Source: JBBAAW01 sp964574405
Lineage (GTDB): Bacteria; Patescibacteriota; WWE3; UBA101185; UBA10185
DNA length: 22,981 nt
NCBI GenBank assembly: GCA_964574405.1
Contig: CAZNNN010000008.1
Span: 1 to 22,981 of the forward strand
Direction: 5' to 3'
The notes under the pieces are model-generated. The model had not been told where the DNA came from and did not search any database. It saw only the letters and a list, made by a program, of their open reading frames with translations. Positions within the stretch are counted from its first letter, which is position 1. The number at the start of each line of letters is the position of its first letter. This document shows, one piece after another, positions 1 to 6,804 of the stretch. A program made the position numbers and the translations under genes.

Positions 1-1620
1 AAAATTTTAGTCCAACTAAATAACGCCGCGTTTAAATATCCGGCAGGGGATTACCTTTTTACTAAAGTAAAACTTACTCTTAAAGAAGGTGAAAAAGTGG
101 CTATTGTGGGCGCAAACGGCAGCGGTAAAAGTACTCTGCTTAAAATCTTTACCTGCAACCTTAAGCTGGAAGAAGGCGAGCAAATCATTAACTGCAAAAC
201 GCACTATGTTCCGCAAATTAATTTGTCCGCCCTCCAAAAGGCGCAACCAATTTACGAGTATATTTCCCAATTTTATGACGACTGGTGGGAAATTCCTGCC
301 AAACTGGAAGAGGTTTTTAATCTTATTATCGACCTGGAACTGCCAGTCCAAACCCTTTCTGGCGGCGAACTTATGAAGTTAAATTTAGCTATTGCCGTTA
401 GGCATAACCCCAAGGTTTTGGTGCTGGACGAACCCACCAATCACCTAGATGTAGCGTCTATTGCTAAACTTATCTCATTTATCAACGACGGTGAGGGTAA
501 GAACTATGCCTACATTATTGTGTCGCACGATATTTTCTTTTTAGACCAAGTAGTTGACGCCGTGTGGGAACTGGAAAATCAACAAATAACTTCTTATGGG
601 GGTAATTATAGTTTCTATAGGGAGCAAAAGGAATTGCATTTGAGGGGGTTAAAAAGGCAGTACGACTTAGCAAAAGACAAATTGGAAAAAACCGCCTTGC
701 TGGAACAAAAAAACATAGAAAATCAAGCCAAAAGGGCCAATCGGGCTAAACGCGCATTCCTAAAGGGCGGAGTAGCCAGAATAACCGCTCACGGCGCAGG
801 TAGAGATTCCACGGGAGACCTACAACATGCCCAAAGCACCACTATTGATCGCCTAACGGTCGAGGCCGAGGAAAAACTAGAGGAATTTCAAACAGAAGAT
901 CGCCATCTGGCGTTTATAAACATGAAAAATACGGAGGCAAATCAAGGTCGCACTATTTTTGAAGTTAAAGAGGGGATTTTAACTATTGATAAGCAAGTTT
1001 TAGCAAAAAACATTAATCTAAAGGTTATTTACGGGGATCGCGTGGTAATTGCCGGCAATAATGGCGTGGGAAAAAGCAGTTTAATCCAAGCCCTCCTGGC
1101 GCATGCCGATCCCACTCGTCATAACGAGCTGGCAAAGTTATCTGGTGAAATCTACACGGGAGAAAACCTAGCGTGGGTGTATATTGATCAAAATTACAGT
1201 CTCATTAAACCAGAGCTTACCCTGCTCCAAAATCTTTTAGACTACAACAAAGAAATTACCGAGTCCAAAGCAAAAGAACAATTGGGGAAGTTTCAATTTA
1301 AATTAGAATCGGAAATGGCAAAACCCGGTGGAAATTTAAGTGGGGGTGAAATGGTGCGCCTCATTATGGCTATGATAACCTCTTTTCCCATAGATCTTTT
1401 GATCATGGACGAGCCTACCAACAACCTAGATGTAGAAACGGTGGAGGTTTTAATTAAATCTCTTACCAATTTTAGGGGGGCAGTAATGGTAATTTCTCAT
1501 AATATCGACTTTTTGCATAGAGCCGGCATTAACACCGCCTACATCATTAAAGCCAAAAAGTTTACCAAAATGCTGGTTGACCCCTCCCACAAGGATGCCT
1601 TCTACCAAGCCCTTGTTTAG
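1..1620 (+). CDS. ABC-F family ATP-binding protein, 5' partial
   Basis: ABC-F proteins are soluble twin-ATPase factors that act on the ribosome (translation factors or antibiotic ribosome protection); they have no membrane domain. The frame is open from base 1, so the N-terminus lies outside the window. A GTG at 97 falls inside the first Walker A strand and cannot be the start. Domain 1 has Walker A GANGSGKST (nt 109-135), signature LSGGE (355-369) and Walker B DEPTNHLD (427-450). A charged, helical inter-domain linker follows (about nt 620-770). Domain 2 has GNNGVGKSS (1054-1080), LSGGE (1336-1350) and DEPTNNLD (1408-1431). Both catalytic glutamates and both SH[DN] switch histidines are present, so both sites look active. 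I cannot assign a subfamily (EttA-like versus resistance type). uppS begins within about 20 nt of the stop. Confidence 0.93.
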   Translation, partial: KILVQLNNAAFKYPAGDYLFTKVKLTLKEGEKVAIVGANGSGKSTLLKIFTCNLKLEEGEQIINCKTHYVPQINLSALQKAQPIYEYISQFYDDWWEIPAKLEEVFNLIIDLELPVQTLSGGELMKLNLAIAVRHNPKVLVLDEPTNHLDVASIAKLISFINDGEGKNYAYIIVSHDIFFLDQVVDAVWELENQQITSYGGNYSFYREQKELHLRGLKRQYDLAKDKLEKTALLEQKNIENQAKRANRAKRAFLKGGVARITAHGAGRDSTGDLQHAQSTTIDRLTVEAEEKLEEFQTEDRHLAFINMKNTEANQGRTIFEVKEGILTIDKQVLAKNINLKVIYGDRVVIAGNNGVGKSSLIQALLAHADPTRHNELAKLSGEIYTGENLAWVYIDQNYSLIKPELTLLQNLLDYNKEITESKAKEQLGKFQFKLESEMAKPGGNLSGGEMVRLIMAMITSFPIDLLIMDEPTNNLDVETVEVLIKSLTNFRGAVMVISHNIDFLHRAGINTAYIIKAKKFTKMLVDPSHKDAFYQALV

Positions 1621-1629
1621 TGGTAAAAT
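1621..1629 (+). promoter_or_regulatory. Extended -10 promoter of uppS
   Basis: TGG+TAAAAT matches an extended -10 (TGn + hexamer). It overlaps the ABC-F stop codon. The predicted transcription start is about 1636, leaving only about 5 nt before the uppS ATG at 1641, with no Shine-Dalgarno. The same TGGTAAAAT occurs before tRNA-Leu and tig in this window, which supports it as a real promoter word. Confidence 0.6.
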
Positions 1630-1640
1630 TAACGCACATT

Positions 1641-2357
1641 ATGGAAAACTTACCGCAACATGTAGCTATCATCCCAGATGGCAACAGGCGTTGGGCTAGA
1701 GCTAGAGGGCTTCCCGCACTAGAGGGACATAGAAGAGGATTTGAAACAGTAGTGGAGCTTTCAGAAAAAGCCAGAGAATTGGGAATTAAATATTTTACCC
1801 TATGGTTTTTTTCCACGGAAAATTGGAAACGCACGCCAATTGAAGTGTCGTACCTAATGAATCTTGCTTTAGAAAAAATTGACCAGGAAAAAGTTCGGCT
1901 TATTAGAGATCAAACCAGATTCACGCATTTGGGTAGAAAAGACAGAATTCCCTTAGAACTGGCAGAAAAATTCATTGAACTGGAACAAGAAACCGCTAAG
2001 TTTGATAAGTACTTTTTTAATTTAGCTTTTGACTATGGGGGACGGGATGAACTTATCCGCGCAGTAAAAAACATTGTTTTGGAAGGACACAATGAGGAGG
2101 ACATTACGGAGGAATTAATTTCCAACCATCTTTATACTAAAAATATTCCCGATCCGGATCTTATTATAAGAACCTCCGGCGAAAAACGCTTAAGTGGTTA
2201 TTTGCCGTGGCAGGGGGTTTACTCGGAACTGTATTTTGCCGATGTCCATTGCCCGGACTTTAATTTTGAAGAATTTAAAAAAGCTTTAGCCGACTACGCC
2301 GGAAGAGAAAGAAGACGGGGCGGAGACAGCAAAACCCCACCCCTCACACCATGTTGA
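1641..2357 (+). CDS. uppS: Isoprenyl diphosphate synthase (undecaprenyl diphosphate synthase)
   Basis: Cytosolic cis-prenyltransferase that elongates farnesyl diphosphate with isopentenyl diphosphate to the C55 lipid carrier for cell-wall and surface glycan synthesis. The 238-aa protein carries the family motifs: IIPDGNRRWAR near the N-terminus (Mg-binding Asp), FSTENWKR, FDYGGRDEL and RTSGEKRLSGYLPWQGVYSELYF-type C-terminal signature with the conserved Arg/Ser/Glu residues. I chose ATG 1641 rather than the in-frame GTG at 1620 because the conserved core begins at once and the GTG overlaps the putative -10. After the usual RERRRGG ending there is a short extra Pro/Thr-rich tail (DSKTPPLTPC). 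The gene is convergent with the next one with only 2 nt between the stop codons and no obvious terminator hairpin. Confidence 0.94.
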   Translation: MENLPQHVAIIPDGNRRWARARGLPALEGHRRGFETVVELSEKARELGIKYFTLWFFSTENWKRTPIEVSYLMNLALEKIDQEKVRLIRDQTRFTHLGRKDRIPLELAEKFIELEQETAKFDKYFFNLAFDYGGRDELIRAVKNIVLEGHNEEDITEELISNHLYTKNIPDPDLIIRTSGEKRLSGYLPWQGVYSELYFADVHCPDFNFEEFKKALADYAGRERRRGGDSKTPPLTPC

Positions 2358-2359
2358 GT

Positions 2360-2794
2360 CTATTGATTTTGCACTTGCTCCGGATTCAATTGAATATCTT
2401 GTGCGATTACACTTCCATCCGCGTTAGTAGTTCCAAACACCCTTACAGTTGCCCCAACAGTTAAACTTGTAGCATCAACTTTATCAGCCTTATTCGTTTG
2501 CGTAGTGGCAGAAAGCATTACAATTTTGCTACTACCGTCCGGTAATTTTACGGTAATGCTTTTGTCGTCCCTACTTATAATTGAGCCCACCACAGGTCTA
2601 AATCCCATCCCGCCACCAACTCTTTGTCCGCCCGCTCCGTTTGCTCCACTCGCCACACCGTCTCTATTTCCAATCTGTCTATTAAAATTTGCGGGCGTAA
2701 CATTTTTTTGATACGGCATTCCGCCAAAAAACCCTGCCCCACCAATTAAAATTGCCCCTAAACCTGCTATTAAAATATTTTTTGAACCTGTCAT
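2360..2794 (-). CDS. DUF5666-like exported/anchored protein
   Basis: 144 aa. The N-terminus has one hydrophobic segment (about residues 6-22, Gly/Ala/Ile-rich) that looks like an uncleaved signal anchor. It is followed by a Gly/Asn-rich linker (about 30-70) and then a compact beta-rich domain (about 70-138) with the pattern VGSIISRDDKSITVKLPDG ... VGATVRVFGTTNADGSVIAQDIQ. This resembles DUF5666 domains that recur in CPR secreted proteins; the molecular function is unknown. The start is ATG at 2794, preceded by an AAAGG Shine-Dalgarno 6 nt upstream; a further in-frame ATG at 2827 lacks one. The minus-strand upstream sequence contains TGGTAATAC, a possible extended -10 at about 2817-2826. Confidence 0.7.
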   Translation of the reverse strand: MTGSKNILIAGLGAILIGGAGFFGGMPYQKNVTPANFNRQIGNRDGVASGANGAGGQRVGGGMGFRPVVGSIISRDDKSITVKLPDGSSKIVMLSATTQTNKADKVDATSLTVGATVRVFGTTNADGSVIAQDIQLNPEQVQNQ

Positions 2795-2877
2795 AAATAC
2801 CTTTCTTTTTAAATTTAGTATTACCACTCATTTGTATATGTTCTTACCTTAAAACTTCCTGAAGGAATATATTAGTA

Positions 2878-2883
2878 TATAAT
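2878..2883 (+). promoter_or_regulatory. Consensus -10 TATAAT, leaderless head
   Basis: Perfect TATAAT with a 7-nt gap to the ATG at 2891, placing the predicted +1 at about 2890. There is no Shine-Dalgarno and the -35 region is weak. It predicts a leaderless mRNA. Confidence 0.6.
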
Positions 2884-2890
2884 TTAATGC

Positions 2891-4039
2891 ATGCACGATG
2901 AAAGCTATAATACTAAGCCTGTTGTAGAAACTACTAGCCTCTTAGTACAGCTCGAAACTCATGGGTGTACAGTAGCGCAGGAACTTTTAGAAACGCCTGA
3001 AGTACAACGAGGATTTGAGGTTGTTAAACCTATGCGCAGACTTAGCACGCTATACAATATCCCACCTCCCGACATCTATTTTCAAAGAAAAGCGGATGTA
3101 GAATTTGAGTCCGGTTTGTCCGACGAAGATATCAAGATAAGTTTAGGGAAAGTACAAGAGCTGTGCTACACTTATTACCCTCTGGCCGAATTCAAAGCAA
3201 AGGTTGGTCATCGTATAGCCAGTCTTCAGGGCGTAAGTACGGACACATCCGATACGGAAATGTTAGCCAAGGAGATGGTGGATCGGGTAGTGTGGTGTAC
3301 CATAAATTTAGATTTTTCCAATGTGCCGGAAGCCGCCGCAAAATTATCTGCAACTGTAGCAGCAAACTTAAACCATATAGACGACCAGTTAAGAAAGAGG
3401 TTTAGAAGAAACCTTGAATTAGATAGCGATAGGTATATATCTAGCGTAGTTTACGACTACCCTGATATGGCAGATGGTTGGACTCGTAGAAGTGACAGCA
3501 TTAGGGCGATAAGAGAAGTAGCGCAATCTATATCCTATCGCGAGTTTACCACCTATATAACAACATTGGGGGTTAGAGAACAAACCTCTGTACTAATTTG
3601 GCTAGGCTATTTTCAAAATTACCCAGATATAAAAAGTGCGCTTAATGGGTTGGGTATGTCTGCAGAAGCATATCGCATTGGTTTAGCGTCGGTAGCAAAA
3701 AAAATAGTCGATGCATTCGGTACAAATAAAAGGCTATCGGATACCACCGTTACTATGAGCAAACTAGCTACCAACATAACCGTAGGTGGACTAATTAGCA
3801 TTAACGAACGACTGGTAAGACTGAATTCTTCGTTGGAGAGGGTAGTTTTCTGCCTACGGGAAAAACTTACTTATCCAGATAATCTTACTCCAATTGAGCT
3901 ACAAACAATCCGTTTACTGGATGAGTATTTACAGGCTAACAAACCCTTTTCATTACGAGATATTGCTCATGAACTAGGTTACAATGTAAAATCGGTTCAA
4001 AAAATAGTACACAGAGTAGCGAGAAAATCTCGTACCTAA
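2891..4039 (+). CDS. Unrecognised protein with C-terminal helix-turn-helix
   Basis: 382 aa, predicted cytosolic, with no membrane segment or signal peptide. I do not recognise the first ~320 residues. The last ~50 (TPIELQTIRLLDEYLQ ... SLRDIAHELGYNVKSVQKIVHRVAR) read as a helix-turn-helix of sigma-region-4/LuxR-like style, with the pattern 'Leu-arg-asp-Ile-Ala-x-Glu-Leu-Gly-x-x-x-x-x-Val'. A second possible helical DNA-binding stretch lies around residues 238-280. This suggests a transcription factor, but the family is unknown. Pro/Tyr/Phe-rich patches near residues 55-65 (NIPPPDIYF) are distinctive. The ATG at 2891 directly follows a TATAAT box. It is convergent with the HTH-Fic gene, with 7 nt between stop codons. 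Confidence 0.72.
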   Translation: MHDESYNTKPVVETTSLLVQLETHGCTVAQELLETPEVQRGFEVVKPMRRLSTLYNIPPPDIYFQRKADVEFESGLSDEDIKISLGKVQELCYTYYPLAEFKAKVGHRIASLQGVSTDTSDTEMLAKEMVDRVVWCTINLDFSNVPEAAAKLSATVAANLNHIDDQLRKRFRRNLELDSDRYISSVVYDYPDMADGWTRRSDSIRAIREVAQSISYREFTTYITTLGVREQTSVLIWLGYFQNYPDIKSALNGLGMSAEAYRIGLASVAKKIVDAFGTNKRLSDTTVTMSKLATNITVGGLISINERLVRLNSSLERVVFCLREKLTYPDNLTPIELQTIRLLDEYLQANKPFSLRDIAHELGYNVKSVQKIVHRVARKSRT

Positions 4040-4046
4040 CAACGCT

Positions 4047-5102
4047 TTAAATAAAATATGTTCTGTTGGCAAAGATAAACTGTTCTACAAAAAGTTTCTT
4101 GTAACTAACAACACTGCCTTGTTCGTAAAAAAGGATAAGCGATTTTTTAAACTGGTCCTCACTTACGCTTCTATATGAAAGCGGATAAAGATTATGTGCT
4201 AAAAGAACGGCGTTAGTAAGCATCCTAGCAGTTCTTTTATTGCCGTCAGCAAAAGGTTGAATGTAGGGGACCATAAAAGAAATCACTAACGCTTTCTCCA
4301 ACGGGTCGCGCAGATTGTTAACGATATCAAGGCATTTTTCTAACGCTTCTCTTAACTGGTACTCGTTATCTAAGGGGCGGTACTTTGTTCCGGTTATACC
4401 AACCGCATGTTTTCTAATACCCGTTGTTATTTCTAGGTCTTTTATCAAAGCGTTATGAAGCTCTCTAATATTAGTCATGTTAATTTTCAAAAAATCGTTT
4501 TTATTTTGCAAAATCGTTTCAAACGCGCGTTTATGGTTTAAAATCATGGCTACTTCCTCCTTTTTCTTGCCCACAGCTTGAGTCCCGTCCTTTATGAGCG
4601 CTTCCGTTTCCAGTAAAGTGTAAGTGTTTCCTTCTATTTTTGACGACTTCCAAGAAAGCTCTATTACAAACCTCTCCAGCTCTTTTTTAAAGCTTGTTGG
4701 GTCATAGTTTTGCTCAACCTTGGAAAAACTCTTACTTTCCGTTTTAAATAATAGTTTTTCCTCCCTTGTGTATAGATTGCGAAGTTGACTAAAGATAGTA
4801 AAATCAAAATTCTCTTTTACCCCAAGTCTTTTATCTGGGTCGTCCAGAAAATATCTTTCCAAATCAAACTCTCTAAGCATGGGATTTTGCTCGTTTGGAT
4901 AGTATCTATTAGCTCTGGCCTCGCCCACCGATGTAATTAGCTTACTTTTTATTAAAGTATTTAGATCTCTGATAACGGTGGGTTTTGAAACATCGTACAG
5001 AGTTTTGATATTAGTTTCAACTGCTTCGCGAGAAATTCCATTTGACTGGTTAATTAGGTTCAAGATAGATTTTTGTCTTGGTGAAAGTATCGTATCATTC
5101 AT
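4047..5102 (-). CDS. HTH-Fic family protein with His-to-Gln in the Fic motif
   Basis: Fic proteins transfer AMP or related groups to target proteins; the motif histidine is the catalytic base. This 351-aa protein has an N-terminal winged-helix (about 5-70, DeoR-like: RQKSILNLI ... SKPTVIRDLNTLIKSKLI). A linker follows, then an inhibitory-helix motif S153-xxx-E157-G158-N159 (SSKIEGN), which marks the class with the inhibitory helix before the Fic core. The Fic motif at 282-293 reads Q-P-F-A-D-G-N-K-R-T-A-R: the catalytic His is Gln (codon CAA), while Asp-Gly-Asn-Lys-Arg is intact. A regulator or altered-chemistry enzyme therefore seems likelier than a classical AMPylator. ATG 5102 lies 7 nt after a -10-like TGATACGCT, itself 16 nt after TTGACA, so the mRNA is probably leaderless. 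Confidence 0.88.
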   Translation of the reverse strand: MNDTILSPRQKSILNLINQSNGISREAVETNIKTLYDVSKPTVIRDLNTLIKSKLITSVGEARANRYYPNEQNPMLREFDLERYFLDDPDKRLGVKENFDFTIFSQLRNLYTREEKLLFKTESKSFSKVEQNYDPTSFKKELERFVIELSWKSSKIEGNTYTLLETEALIKDGTQAVGKKKEEVAMILNHKRAFETILQNKNDFLKINMTNIRELHNALIKDLEITTGIRKHAVGITGTKYRPLDNEYQLREALEKCLDIVNNLRDPLEKALVISFMVPYIQPFADGNKRTARMLTNAVLLAHNLYPLSYRSVSEDQFKKSLILFYEQGSVVSYKKLFVEQFIFANRTYFI

Positions 5103-5137
5103 ACCATTTAGCGTATCATTTTGAAACGATTTGTCAA
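5091..5137 (-). promoter_or_regulatory. HTH-Fic promoter with 9-bp direct repeats
   Basis: On the minus strand: -35 TTGACA (5137-5132), 16-nt spacer, extended -10 TGA+TACGCT (5118-5110), predicted +1 about 5103, ATG 5102. The plus-strand word CGTATCATT occurs at 5091-5099 and again at 5112-5120, 21 bp apart (two helical turns). One copy overlaps the -10 and the other the first codons. This spacing fits a site for the gene's own winged-helix domain; that link is inference. Confidence 0.45.
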
Positions 5138-5158
5138 ACGGATCAAAAACCTCAAAGG

Positions 5159-5335
5159 CTACTCATACCTTAAAGCCTCAATAGGTTGCAAGTTAGACGC
5201 TTTCTGCGCCTAAAACTGTTCCTAAAAGTCCGCCGGCCCCGAATACGCCACATCCACGGCATACCGCTCCTGCTCCAACCCCTTTTTTATAGAGTTGGCA
5301 ATTTTATGTTCGTCTTCTACCACTAAAATTCGCAT
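5159..5335 (-). pseudogene. Deletion scar: response-regulator N-terminus joined to MacB/FtsX-type permease C-terminus
   Basis: Reading minus from ATG 5335, the first 37 codons give a textbook OmpR-type receiver start: MRILVVEDEHKIANSIKKGL, then ...YAVDVAYSG with the paired acidic residues E8-D9. A TAG at 5224-5222 ends it long before the phospho-acceptor Asp. The same frame continues through a second TAG (5212-5210) into 16 codons, AQKASNLQPIEALRYE, followed by a stop (5161-5159). That ending is the hallmark C-terminus of MacB/FtsX-type ABC permeases (consensus ...P-x-EALRYE). I infer that a regulator-kinase-ABC transporter locus was removed by internal deletion, leaving its two ends. The promoter (TACAAT, 5 nt before ATG) survives. 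Confidence 0.7.
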
Positions 5336-5391
5336 ACTGTATTGTACACTTTAACGGCGATTAGCTGAAAATTGGCTTAAGCAATTAGCAT

Positions 5392-5421
5392 TTGACAAGT
5401 CGATTAAATACTCCATACTAA
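5392..5421 (+). promoter_or_regulatory. Promoter of the lysozyme-like gene
   Basis: TTGACA at 5392-5397 with an 18-nt spacer to TACTAA (5416-5421). ATG 5426 is 4 nt beyond the -10, again with no Shine-Dalgarno. The -35 is perfect; the -10 is only approximate. Confidence 0.45.
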
Positions 5422-5425
5422 ATTT

Positions 5426-6013
5426 ATGATTTACAAAATGACCGCACCGTTTATTTGGTTAGGACTAGTTTGGATTATTACCATAGGCTCTATTGTGGGT
5501 TTTGTCTACGCTACACCTTTTACTAACGATGCAAAAAACCCACAGGTATTTGGGGCTAAAACTCTACGACTTCCAGAAACGCAATTTGAAACTACCCAGA
5601 TAGACGCGCGGGTGCTCAAGATAGAAAAGGTATTTGCTAGATTTAATTGTCCTCTGACAGGAAATAGTGAATTTATTGTGCAAAAGGCAGACGAACACAG
5701 CATTCCTTACTGGTTAATTCCCGCGGTATCTTTTCAAGAGTCGGGCTGTGGTAAAAAAACGCCTAATGTGGCGGGGTTGGAAGAATCGTATAACGCTTGG
5801 GGCTACGGGGTTTGGGGGAAAAATATAAAAACTTTTTCTAGTTGGGAAGCAGGAATTTCTGCCGTGTCAAAATATTTTGGCGCAAACTTTTTTACCAAAG
5901 GAATTACCGATCCTTGTGAGATTATGAAAATTTACACCCCACCCTCTAAAGGTTCTTGGTGTGAGGGGGTAAAGTATTTTGCTGATTTAATTGAAAACTT
6001 TGAGTCGGAATAA
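5426..6013 (+). CDS. Membrane-anchored lysozyme/lytic-transglycosylase-like protein
   Basis: 195 aa. Residues 8-29 form a hydrophobic signal/anchor helix (FIWLGLVWIITIGSIVGFVY), so the rest is probably extracytoplasmic. The C-terminal ~120 residues look like a lysozyme-fold peptidoglycan hydrolase: IPYWLIPAVSFQESGCGK (a Glu followed by Ser, as in transglycosylase 'ESG' motifs), NAWGYGVWG, a FSSWEAGISAVSKYF segment and a GSWCEGVKYF end. Cysteines could pair outside the cell. The probable role is wall remodelling. The two possible starts (M1, M5) are close; M1 fits the promoter. No enzymatic activity can be inferred beyond the fold-level resemblance. Confidence 0.7.
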   Translation: MIYKMTAPFIWLGLVWIITIGSIVGFVYATPFTNDAKNPQVFGAKTLRLPETQFETTQIDARVLKIEKVFARFNCPLTGNSEFIVQKADEHSIPYWLIPAVSFQESGCGKKTPNVAGLEESYNAWGYGVWGKNIKTFSSWEAGISAVSKYFGANFFTKGITDPCEIMKIYTPPSKGSWCEGVKYFADLIENFESE

Positions 6014-6023
6014 CCAACATCCG

Positions 6024-6032
6024 TGGTAAAAT
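6024..6032 (+). promoter_or_regulatory. Extended -10 promoter of tRNA-Leu
   Basis: TGGTAAAAT, with the hexamer at 6027-6032. Predicted +1 is about 6039, five nt before the mature tRNA 5' end. Because a stable RNA must start just upstream, this copy helps to validate the motif as the housekeeping -10 of this organism. Confidence 0.65.
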
Positions 6033-6043
6033 TAGTATACTTG

Positions 6044-6128
6044 GGGCGAATGGCGGAATTGGCATACGCGTACGGCTTAGAACCGTATCTCGCAAGGGGT
6101 GAGGGTTCAAGTCCCTCTTCGCCCACCA
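6044..6128 (+). tRNA. tRNA-Leu(UAG)
   Basis: 85 nt, class II. The acceptor stem GGGCGAA (6044-6050) pairs with TTCGCCC (6118-6124), with discriminator A and encoded CCA (6126-6128). The anticodon arm is TACGG-CTTAGAA-CCGTA, giving anticodon TAG. A long variable arm and a T-arm GAGGG-TTCAAGT-CCCTC follow, as expected for leucine. It probably shares its transcript with the DUF5674 gene 7 nt downstream. Confidence 0.95.
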
Positions 6129-6135
6129 AACTAAT

Positions 6136-6471
6136 ATGATATTAATACTAAGAAACAAAGCCACAAAAGAAGAGGTGGATGAGGTTACCAAAGCATACCG
6201 TGGTTATGCAAAGGTTGTAGTTGATGTTGAACAGGAAATATTATCAGCGGGAGGGGAATATCACATCGACTGCGAGCAAGTGTTGATTAACAACGGAGGC
6301 TCACAGGAAAATTTATGGGGTGGGGGTTTTAAATTTGAAAATAAGGAAATTGACTTTATGGGTCTAACAAATTACAAGTCGCATTTAAAACATCTGTCGT
6401 ACGAAGTTACCTTTCCAGAAATTAGAGAAAAAATGGAAAAGGTCATCCGAAGGATTTTTGATTATGAATAG
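6136..6471 (+). CDS. DUF5674 family protein
   Basis: 111 aa, soluble. It matches my memory of DUF5674: an initial ILILRNKATKEEVDEV strand-helix, AKVVVDVEQEILSAGGEYHIDCEQVLI, a GSQENLWGGG core, and a C-terminal VTFPEIREKMEKVIRRIF helix. Function is unknown; the family is frequent in CPR genomes. ATG 6136 is only 7 nt after the tRNA-Leu CCA and has no Shine-Dalgarno or separate promoter, so it seems to depend on the tRNA transcript. Its end overlaps the next start by 8 nt. Confidence 0.8.
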   Translation: MILILRNKATKEEVDEVTKAYRGYAKVVVDVEQEILSAGGEYHIDCEQVLINNGGSQENLWGGGFKFENKEIDFMGLTNYKSHLKHLSYEVTFPEIREKMEKVIRRIFDYE

Positions 6472-6736
6472 AACTAAATTAAACATAAAAATGGATCTTT
6501 TAAGAGTGGCAAAAACGGCACTGGATTTAAAAAATCCTTTTAACACTACAGTGGCCGATGTGTTTATAGATAAAGCTAAATTAGAATTTGAAAACAATCT
6601 TCAAAACGACATGGAGTTAAAAAAGGAGCTGGTGGCGTATCAAAACCAGATGCTCAATATTGCAAACGATAATTTACAAAGAATCCGCTGGGGTGAAAAA
6701 GTTATGACCCTTGCTAGCCGGCTTGGAACTATTTAG
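6464..6736 (+). CDS. Small hypothetical protein coupled to DUF5674
   Basis: 90 aa, predominantly helical, no membrane segment. I do not recognise it. It reads as charged alternating helices (KMDLLRVAKTALDL ... VADVFIDKAKLEFENNLQND ... KELVAYQNQMLNIANDNLQR) of a small alpha-helical bundle. The start ATG 6464 follows an AAGGA about 10 nt upstream; an in-frame TTG at 6458 is less likely. The 8-nt overlap with the DUF5674 gene implies translational coupling, so the two products may act together. Confidence 0.62.
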   Translation: MNRTKLNIKMDLLRVAKTALDLKNPFNTTVADVFIDKAKLEFENNLQNDMELKKELVAYQNQMLNIANDNLQRIRWGEKVMTLASRLGTI

Positions 6737-6804
6737 CAGGTACTACTACCGTGTTGCCCGCTCTGCCATTAGCAATTTCCTGATCGTTTCTTTAAATTTT
6801 TCAA

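Larger units (their letters stand above)
5103..5425. other. Gene-free stretch with pseudogene scar and three promoters
   Basis: This stretch of about 320 bp has no intact gene. It holds, in order, the HTH-Fic promoter (minus), the response-regulator/permease scar (minus, 5159-5335) with its own -10 (TACAAT, 5346-5341), and the promoter of the lysozyme-like gene (plus, 5392-5421). Nothing else is recognisable. Confidence 0.7.

Noticed and set aside
2582..2592. Ten bases GAGCCCACCA identical to the tRNA-Val 3' end, as a possible attachment site
   Set aside because: It lies inside the DUF5666 coding sequence, is only 10 bp, and there is no integrase or prophage gene between the two copies.
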